DNA of 56,468 nucleotides, taken from contig JBAYSX010000017.1 in assembly GCA_041675905.1 (NCBI GenBank), positions 1-56,468 on the forward strand. The letters are read 5' to 3'. The position numbers and the translations under genes are program-made. Of the stretch, positions 51,222 through 56,468 are shown piece after piece (the first letter of the stretch is position 1; each line of letters begins with the position of its first letter). The notes beneath the pieces are model-generated. The model was not told where the DNA came from. It saw nothing but the letters and a program-made list of their open reading frames with translations, and did no database searches. This stretch comes from Sandaracinobacteroides sp041675905. Lineage in GTDB: Bacteria > Pseudomonadota > Alphaproteobacteria > Sphingomonadales > Sphingomonadaceae.

Positions 51222-52292
51222 TCAGCCTTGGGGAAAATGGTGGCGCGTGCGGTTGGCAATGGCCACCAGCGTCAGCATGACCGGCACTTCCACCAGCACG
51301 CCAACGACCGTGGCCAGCGCCGCGCCGCTCGACAGGCCGAACAGGCCAATGGCGACCGCGACCGCCAGTTCGAAGAAATTGGACGTGCCGATCATCGCGC
51401 AAGGGGCGGCGATGTTATGCGGTACCTTCCACGCCTTCGCCGCCGCATAGGCCAGCACGAAAATACCGTAGGACTGGATGAGGATCGGAATGGCGATCAG
51501 CACGATGAGCAGCGGGTTGGCGAGGATCGTTTCGGCCTGAAAGGCAAAAAGCAATACCACCGTCGCCAGCAGGCCGATGACCGACCAGGGCTTCAGCCGG
51601 GCGGTAAAAGCGTTCACCGCCGCCTCGTCGCCGCCATGACGCGCGATTACCCGCCGCCGCGTAATGGCGCCCGCCAGCAGCGGGATAACCACATAGAGCA
51701 CGACCGACAGCAGCAGCGTTTCCCATGGAATGACGATATCGGTGACGCCCAGCAGCAGCGCCACGATCGGCACATAGGCGACAATCATCACCAGATCGTT
51801 CGCCGCGACCTGCACGAGGGTGTAGGTGGCGTCACCCCGGACCATCTGCGACCAGACGAAAACCATGGCGGTGCAGGGCGCGGCTCCCAGCAGGATCAGC
51901 CCGGCGATATATTGCTGGCCTTCGGCGTGCGGGATCAGCCCGGCATAGATATAGTTGAAAAACAAGACGGCGATGGCGGCCATGGTGAAGGGCTTGACCA
52001 GCCAGTTCACCGCAAGCGTCAGGATCAGGCCTTTGGGTTTTCTGCCGATATCGCGGACGCTGGCGAAATCGACGCTGACCATCATCGGATAGATCATCGC
52101 CCAGATCAGCACGGCGACAACCAGATTGACCGAGGCAAACTCCAGACTCGCCAGCAATCCGACGGTTTCGGGAATCACGACCCCCAGAATGATGCCGGCC
52201 ACGATCGCCAGCGCGACCCACAGCGACAGATAACGCTCGAACAGGCCGAGCGGAGAAGCCGGCGGGGCATCCGCGGCAAGTTCCTGCGACAT
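51222..52292 (-). CDS. acr3: Arsenite efflux transporter Acr3
   Basis: Acr3 exports arsenite. The 356-aa protein has about ten membrane segments of the BART fold. The conserved Cys of TM4 lies in GAAPCTAMVFVWSQ. It lacks the ArsB-type layout, so it is Acr3 rather than ArsB. It follows arsC by 29 bp and precedes arsH, completing the detoxification path arsenate-to-arsenite-to-export. Confidence 0.94.
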   Translation of the reverse strand: MSQELAADAPPASPLGLFERYLSLWVALAIVAGIILGVVIPETVGLLASLEFASVNLVVAVLIWAMIYPMMVSVDFASVRDIGRKPKGLILTLAVNWLVKPFTMAAIAVLFFNYIYAGLIPHAEGQQYIAGLILLGAAPCTAMVFVWSQMVRGDATYTLVQVAANDLVMIVAYVPIVALLLGVTDIVIPWETLLLSVVLYVVIPLLAGAITRRRVIARHGGDEAAVNAFTARLKPWSVIGLLATVVLLFAFQAETILANPLLIVLIAIPILIQSYGIFVLAYAAAKAWKVPHNIAAPCAMIGTSNFFELAVAVAIGLFGLSSGAALATVVGVLVEVPVMLTLVAIANRTRHHFPQG

Positions 52293-52321
52293 TGTCTTTT
52301 TTCCTTTATCCGGAAGGTGGT

Positions 52322-52750
52322 TCAGCCGATGCGATTGCCGTTGGCGTCAATCACCTGTTCGCCGTCTTCCTTGGCAACAGCGCCTTGCTGCGCGGCCGGG
52401 ATCAGGTTGAGCACGGCCTCCGAAGGCCGGCACAGCTTCACGCCCAGCGGCGAGACCACCAGCGGGCGGTTGATGAGAATGGGATGCGCCATCATCGCGT
52501 CGAGCAGTTCGTCATCTGTCCGTGCGGGGTTTTCGAGACCGAGTTCCGCATAAGGCGTTCCCTTTTCGCGCAACAGGGCGCGCGGGGTGATCCCGGCGCG
52601 CTCGATCAACTGCACAAGCAGCGCACGCGACGGCGGCGTCTTGAGATATTCTATCACATGCGGCTCGATTCCGGCGTTGCGGATCATCGCCAGCGCATTG
52701 CGCGACGTGCCGCACTCCGGGTTGTGGTAGATGACGATGTCGACAGGCAT
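52322..52750 (-). CDS. arsC: Arsenate reductase (glutaredoxin-type)
   Basis: ArsC reduces arsenate to arsenite with glutathione and glutaredoxin. The 142-aa protein starts MPVDIVIYHNPECGTSRNAL, with the catalytic Cys13, and has PILINRPLVVSPLGVKLCRP, the loop with the two Arg residues that contact arsenate. It lies between arsR and acr3 with 21 and 29 bp gaps. A second, less typical family member is encoded at 21856. Confidence 0.94.
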   Translation of the reverse strand: MPVDIVIYHNPECGTSRNALAMIRNAGIEPHVIEYLKTPPSRALLVQLIERAGITPRALLREKGTPYAELGLENPARTDDELLDAMMAHPILINRPLVVSPLGVKLCRPSEAVLNLIPAAQQGAVAKEDGEQVIDANGNRIG

Positions 52751-52771
52751 ATGTTGTCTCCGCAGGATATT

Positions 52772-53098
52772 TCAGCAGGTGAGTTGCGCGACGAGCGGGG
52801 CGCAAAGCTCCTCATCGCCCGCGCAGCAATCCCGGGCGAGAAACAGCATCAGTTCCCGCAAGGTCGCGACGTTGGCGCGGTAGATGATAGACCGGCTGCG
52901 CCGTTCCGACGTCAGCAAACCTGCCCGCGACAGGATGGCGAGATGGGTTGACAGGGTGTTGGCGGGAACGTCGAGTTGCCGGGCAATTTCTCCGGCGGCG
53001 AGGCCCTCAGGCTCGTTCCGGACCAGGAGGCGAAACACCTCCAGGCGTGTGATCTGGGCCAAGGCTCCGAGCGCTTCCGTGGCAGCTGATGATTCCAT
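52772..53098 (-). CDS. arsR: Arsenic-responsive repressor ArsR
   Basis: A 108-aa winged-helix ArsR/SmtB repressor (LEVFRLLVRNEPEGLAAGEI, DVPANTLSTHLAILSRAGLL). It lacks the canonical CxC of helix 3. It instead has C91, C92 and C99 near the C-terminus (CCAGDEELC), a site like that of the Acidithiobacillus ferrooxidans ArsR type. It heads the ars operon and likely autoregulates through the dyad at 53101-53116. Confidence 0.94.
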   Translation of the reverse strand: MESSAATEALGALAQITRLEVFRLLVRNEPEGLAAGEIARQLDVPANTLSTHLAILSRAGLLTSERRSRSIIYRANVATLRELMLFLARDCCAGDEELCAPLVAQLTC

Positions 53099-53100
53099 GA

Positions 53101-53116
53101 TTCGGCTATTATCGAA
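53101..53116. promoter_or_regulatory. Candidate ArsR operator over the arsR -10
   Basis: TTCGGCTATTATCGAA (TTCG-N8-CGAA) lies 2-18 bp upstream of the arsR ATG. On the minus strand it contains GATAAT (53108-53113), a good -10, so a repressor here would block polymerase directly. The transcript would be nearly leaderless. A -35 is weak. Confidence 0.45.
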
Positions 53117-53312
53117 CCTTTGGGCTGGACGGAAGCCTTGTTTGGCCGTCGACCACTGAAGTTATATCAGATCACGAAACCCCGAGGATCTGCTGCAGCA
53201 TCGTTCCCGCATCCGCCACAGGCAGGAAGACGGATCGTCTTTGTCGATCCCGTCGAAGGCCCCGACCCGGCACGAAGTCCCGCCCCCCCTACCCTGCGCC
53301 GCGCCATCACGA

Positions 53313-54131
53313 TCAGTGGCCTCGATGGCGTTCGGCTGAGTGATCATTCTGACCGTCAACCTGGTTTTTCCGGCGCAGTCCCGCTACCATTCCGCCAATT
53401 ACCAGGGCCGCCGCAACGCCGGCCGAAACCCCAACCAACATTTGAACCTGCCCACCCGCCATATATATCCCGGCGAGCGCCCACAAGAATACCAGCGCGT
53501 AGGCAGGGTTTCCCCGGCTCCGGTAAAGGGCGGCAGCTGCGATCGACCCGCCGGCAATCAAAACAGCAGCGGCGATGGCCGGCGCCGCATCGCCTGCCTC
53601 TACACCGTGGAAGCGCAGGGTGGCTGCGACGTTTGCGATCGTAGCTGCCGTCAGCCACGCTGCAAGGGCACTCAGGGGCAGGAGCACCAGCCACCGTTCT
53701 TGCCTGGTGAAATCAGGCGGCCAGCGCGAAAAGTCGCGATAGACAATGAGAAGACAGACCAGCGTGAACAGGATGATCAGCACCGAAATAAAGCCCAGCC
53801 CGAACAGTTGCGCGTAGGCTGCCCACAGGGCGTTGCCGAGAAATGCTCCGGCAGCGGGCCAGCGGATTCGCCCCAGAAGCGCGCTTCGCCGCTGTGAGGG
53901 CAAGGCCTGAAAGATCGCGAAGATAATTGAACCCGCATAAAGCGGCCCCCAGATCGAGAATGCCCATCCCGCCGGGGTGATCAGGGTTTGCACATTGTCC
54001 GAACGCTCCCCGATCGGCTGGCCGATGCCAAGCCTGGGCAATAGGGGCGTCAACGCCTGTAACACCGCAAATACCAGCACGGCCAGGCGAGGTAACAAGG
54101 CGGCATCGCGGGCGGTAACGGGTGCAGGCAT
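53313..54131 (-). CDS. TspO/MBR-like membrane protein
   Basis: A 272-aa membrane protein with about seven or eight segments. ITPAGWAFSIWGPLYAGSII, the Trp-rich loops ALWAAYAQLFGLGF and RWLVLLPLSALAAWLTAATI resemble tryptophan-rich sensory protein (TspO/MBR) relatives, which bind porphyrin-like or isoprenoid-like ligands. It is longer than classic TspO (about 160 aa). The 214 bp before arsR contain the arsR operator and no other recognisable gene. Confidence 0.75.
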   Translation of the reverse strand: MPAPVTARDAALLPRLAVLVFAVLQALTPLLPRLGIGQPIGERSDNVQTLITPAGWAFSIWGPLYAGSIIFAIFQALPSQRRSALLGRIRWPAAGAFLGNALWAAYAQLFGLGFISVLIILFTLVCLLIVYRDFSRWPPDFTRQERWLVLLPLSALAAWLTAATIANVAATLRFHGVEAGDAAPAIAAAVLIAGGSIAAAALYRSRGNPAYALVFLWALAGIYMAGGQVQMLVGVSAGVAAALVIGGMVAGLRRKNQVDGQNDHSAERHRGH

Positions 54132-54216
54132 AAAAGATAACTCCCATCCTGATGTAAGTTATGCGAAATTTCCCCCACGCGCCGCCACCTGGCGCCGCAA
54201 TAACGAGACCACCCCC

Positions 54217-54285
54217 ATGGATAAAAGGACTCCACGGGAATTCCTTGATCTTGTGATGCCATTATTGCAAAACGCAAGGGGCTAA
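54217..54285 (+). pseudogene. 22-codon stub of unknown gene
   Basis: A short frame (MDKRTPREFLDLVMPLLQNARG) starts after CCACCCCC and ends in TAA 8 bp before the next stub. It looks like the N-terminus of a larger protein cut by deletion, but the family is not recognised. It could also be chance. Confidence 0.25.
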
Positions 54286-54292
54286 AGAAGTT

Positions 54293-54358
54293 ATGGGAGG
54301 CGGCATCATTCAATGCGCCTGCCTTGTCAAAAATATCGAGAAAGCGGCTGGCTGCTAA
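54293..54358 (+). pseudogene. N-terminal stub of a VOC/glyoxalase-type gene
   Basis: MGGGIIQCACLVKNIEKAAG then a Cys and TAA. The IIQ.A.LVKDIEKAA pattern is the start of many VOC proteins. Reading past the stop gives WDKVLPKL in the same frame, which also fits that family, so a nonsense change and deletion are likely. Confidence 0.35.
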
Positions 54359-54424
54359 TGGGATAAAGTACTGCCGAAGCTGGACAGTCGGGTTGCAGAT
54401 AAAGCGGGAGGTCAAGCGGCTTAT

Positions 54425-55234
54425 ATGGAATATTTCTCTGTTGCCGAAGGGCGAAAGCTGAGCGGGCTCAGGCTTGTGCTTACGGCCAATGTGCCGGGGC
54501 CCTGGGGCGAGTCCGCCAAGGCAATCTTCGCAGCCCGGAACGTACCCTACGCGGCTGTTGCCCAGGTAGCGATGGAGGCGAACGATGATCTGTTCGCCTG
54601 GACAGGTTACCGGAACGCCCCCATTGCGATACTGGACGATGAGCCTCCGTTGACCGGCTGGCTGGATATCGTAATGTTGGCCGAACGGCTCGGATCCGGT
54701 CCTTCGCTTTTGCCGGAAGCAGGACGAGACCGTGCGCTCTGCATCGGTTTCTCGAACGAGATCTGCGGACGAGGCGGCCTGGGTTGGGAGCGTCGAATTC
54801 CGATCCTGGAGAAGGTCTACGGCAACGCTCCTCTTTCCGACGACGCACCTCCGCGCCAACACGAGGTATTACGTCAGTATGGCTATTCCCGGACGGCAGT
54901 TGCCGCTGCGTCTGTTCGCATGGCCAACATCCTGACCGCGCTGGCTGCACAACTGGGCAGCCAGGCCGCGGCGGGGTCCGATTATCTGGTTGGCGATCGT
55001 CTCAGTGTGCTCGACATCCACTGGGCCTGCTTTTCGAACATGTTTAGTCCGCTGCCTCGCGACGTAAACCCAATGCCCGATTACCTGTGGCCGCTCTACA
55101 GCGAACTTCCTGACGCAGTTGCTGCGGCTCTGGATCCGGCCCTCCTGAAGCATCGCGATCGCATCTATAACCGCCATATCGGCCTGCCTTTGGACTACCA
55201 GGAGACTTCGAGCCAATCTCGGGGAAGATTGTAA
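54425..55234 (+). CDS. Glutathione S-transferase-like protein
   Basis: A 269-aa GST-fold protein. The N-terminus (MEYFSVAEGRKLSGLRLVLT, VPGPWGESAKAIFAARNVPY) is a thioredoxin-like domain, followed by an all-helical C-domain (LGSQAAAGSDYLVGDRLSVL, DIHWACFSNMF). The SPWxE-type motif is PGPWGES, without a catalytic Cys or Ser that can be assigned confidently. It follows a VOC-like stub; GST and VOC genes often sit together in aromatic catabolic clusters. Its end is 17 bp from an IS3-family element. Confidence 0.8.
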   Translation: MEYFSVAEGRKLSGLRLVLTANVPGPWGESAKAIFAARNVPYAAVAQVAMEANDDLFAWTGYRNAPIAILDDEPPLTGWLDIVMLAERLGSGPSLLPEAGRDRALCIGFSNEICGRGGLGWERRIPILEKVYGNAPLSDDAPPRQHEVLRQYGYSRTAVAAASVRMANILTALAAQLGSQAAAGSDYLVGDRLSVLDIHWACFSNMFSPLPRDVNPMPDYLWPLYSELPDAVAAALDPALLKHRDRIYNRHIGLPLDYQETSSQSRGRL

Positions 55235-55290
55235 AGGATCTCGATATCATCTGAACCGCCCTGCGTTCGCCGGAGGCTATTTGATTTAAG

Positions 55291-56195
55291 TTATGCAGCC
55301 ATGAGGCGTTCGTCCAGCATGGCGTAATAGCGTTCTTCAGCTTCAGGGGGCGGAATATTACCGATGGGCTCGAGCAACCGCCGGTTGTTGAACCATTCGA
55401 CCCATTCCAGGGTGGCAAATTCGACCGCTTCGAAGGACCGCCAGGGACCTCGCCGATGGATCACCTCGGCTTTGTAGAGACTGTTGATGGTCTCGGCCAG
55501 GGCATTGTCATAACTGTCGCCGACGCTGCCGACCGATGGTTCGATCCCGGCCTCGGCCAGGCGTTCGGTGTAACGAATGGACACGTATTGCGAGCCACGG
55601 TCACTATGATGAATGAGGCCGCCGCGATGGACAGGCCGCCTTTCATGGATCGCCTGTTCCAGGGCATCCAGCACGAAGCTGGCATGCGCCGTTTTACTGG
55701 CCCGCCAGCCCACGATCCGGCGTGCATATGTGTCGATAACGAAAGCAACGTAAACGAGTCCCACCCAGGTTGCCACGTAAGTAAAATCGGAAACCCGGAG
55801 CCTGTTTGGAGCTGGCGCGTAAAATTGCCGGTTCACATGATCGAGCGGACATGGGGTGGCTCTGTCGCTGACAGTGGTGCGCACCGGCTTGCCCCGAATC
55901 ACCCCTTGCAGGCCGAGGTCACGCATCAGCCGCGCCACCGTTGACCGGGCAACAGCAAAGCCTTCGCGTCGCATCTGCCGCCACACCTTGCGAACCCCAT
56001 AGACGCCAAAGTTCTCGGCGAAAATGCGTAGAATCTCCGGCTTCAGCGCCCGATCTCGCTGGCACGAACTGACTGCCGCGTTGGATCCCGGCGCTGGGCG
56101 ACACGTTCGTGATAAGTGGATGGGGCGATCGGCAGAACCCGGCAGATCGGCTCGACCCCATAGGCATCCCGATGGTCGTCAATGAAGGCAATCAT
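55291..56195 (-). pseudogene. IS3-family transposase OrfB with internal frameshift
   Basis: From 56195 the frame reads MIAFIDDHRDAYGVEPICRV and stops near 56053 (...RASEIGR). The rest (LKPEILRIFAENFGVYGVRK, then WRQMRREGFAVARSTVARLM) continues in another frame to 55291. DDE residues are present: DFTYVATW, HHSDRGSQY and ALAETINSLYKAE. The shift lies at about 56057-56075. Unless recoding occurs the enzyme is not made. Confidence 0.8.
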
Positions 56196-56347
56196 CGTTT
56201 GAACGGGCGGTCGAGCTCCGCCTGGGCAAAATATGCGCTCGCCTTGCGCAGGATCTCATTGGCCTGCCGCAACTCGCGGTTCTCGCGTTCCAGAGCCTTC
56301 AGCTTCTCGGCCATCTCCGTCGGCACGCCAGCACGCTTGCCGCTGTC
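56192..56347 (-). pseudogene. IS3-family OrfA C-terminal part
   Basis: Reads DSGKRAGVPTEMAEKLKALE then RENRELRQANEILRKASAYF and AQAELDRPFKR, ending in TGA that overlaps the orfB start (ATGA). The leucine-zipper-like segment is typical. Its N-terminal HTH is removed by the second element at 56348. Confidence 0.8.
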
Positions 56348-56468
56348 TGAACTGCCCCGGGTTTACCGGAGAGTTTCTGGTTCAATGATTAGGCTGCTTT
56401 TTGCTCAACGTTCAAGCTTGCGTAGAATGCCTCCTCTGCTTCGTGCGGGGTGACGTAACCGATGGCGC
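56348..56468 (-). mobile_element. End of a second IS3-family element (continues outside)
   Basis: An IS end (TGAACTGCCCCGGGTTTACC) begins at 56348, inside the orfA of the first element. On the minus strand the last 26 codons of an OrfB (AIGYVTPHEAEEAFYASLNV then EQKAA) end at 56389-56391. The remainder lies beyond the window. Confidence 0.75.
56389..56468 (-). CDS. IS3-family transposase OrfB, C-terminal end (partial)
   Basis: The minus-strand frame reads GYVTPHEAEEAFYASLNVEQ and KAA before TAA. The xPxExExxFYxxL ending is typical of IS3-type OrfB. Only the tail is inside the window, so integrity cannot be judged. Confidence 0.7.
   Translation of the reverse strand, partial: AIGYVTPHEAEEAFYASLNVEQKAA

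Larger units (their letters stand above)
55252..56347 (-). mobile_element. IS3-family insertion sequence, truncated on its orfA side
   Basis: The left end begins TGAACCGCCCTGCGTTCGCC at 55252, resembling the inverted-repeat end of the neighbouring element (TGAACTGCCCCGGGTTTACC at 56348). The element carries an OrfB with a frameshift and a cut orfA. The right end is missing because a second element begins inside orfA. It is probably immobile alone. Confidence 0.8.

Noticed and set aside
1..56468. CRISPR arrays, rRNA or tRNA genes
   Set aside because: No regularly spaced direct repeats and no cloverleaf or rRNA-like segment was found by reading; a tool-based scan (tRNAscan-SE, Infernal) would be decisive.

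Overview
The window reads as a chromosomal segment of a high-GC alphaproteobacterium, most likely a member of Sphingomonadales. This is inferred from gene content and protein style: the short ProRS without an editing domain followed by lolC-lolD, the panB / YfgM-like / bamB / der run, exosortase A (XrtA)-associated ligase and decarboxylase genes, several TonB-dependent receptor sequences, and 3'-UTR-type hairpins. No rRNA, tRNA or CRISPR array was seen. The species cannot be named from the sequence alone.

Layout. 1-3.8 kb: housekeeping genes (truA, fmt, recR, def, a PPK2 kinase, a cupin). 3.8-5.2 kb: an A/T-richer DUF2971-type gene bracketed by 46-bp inverted repeats, next to the decayed 3' end of a TonB-dependent receptor. 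5.2-12 kb: a SIMPL protein, a GlsB-like membrane protein, and an HlyD-RND-DUF445 operon. 12-23.4 kb: a short predicted transcript, trmFO, a candidate 6S RNA, proS-lolC-lolD, queC-queE, purB, a PhoD-like protein with a degenerate active site, an ArsC/Spx-like protein, a small lipoprotein and panB. 23.5-29.8 kb: YfgM-like protein, bamB, der, then an AMP-forming ligase and a PLP decarboxylase of the XrtA-associated families. 29.8-38.4 kb: a long minus-strand series running from cysJ-cysI-metB through thiol, stress and DNA-repair genes into a FecCD/FecE-type ABC importer.

38.4-48.3 kb: an accessory surface and uptake region with two outer-membrane proteins, a host-attachment-family protein, two LuxR-type regulators, two MFS transporters and a large TonB-dependent receptor. 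48.5-49.3 kb: a patchwork of decayed IS3 and IS66 pieces. 49.4-53.1 kb: a complete arsenic operon (arsR-arsC-acr3-arsH-flavin monooxygenase). 53.3-55.2 kb: a TspO/MBR-like membrane protein, two gene stubs and a GST-like protein. 55.25 kb to the end: an IS3-family element whose OrfB is frameshifted and whose orfA is cut by a second IS3-family element that leaves the window.

How the genes work together. proS/lolC/lolD, YfgM/BamB/der and the two outer-membrane proteins serve translation and envelope assembly. cysJIH-type sulfite reduction feeds metB for sulfur amino acids. The LuxR/MFS/TonB block looks like a regulated uptake module for an unidentified compound. The ars operon senses, reduces and exports arsenic. 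The right third (about 38-56 kb) is the accessory part of the window, with IS debris and gene stubs on both sides of the ars genes.
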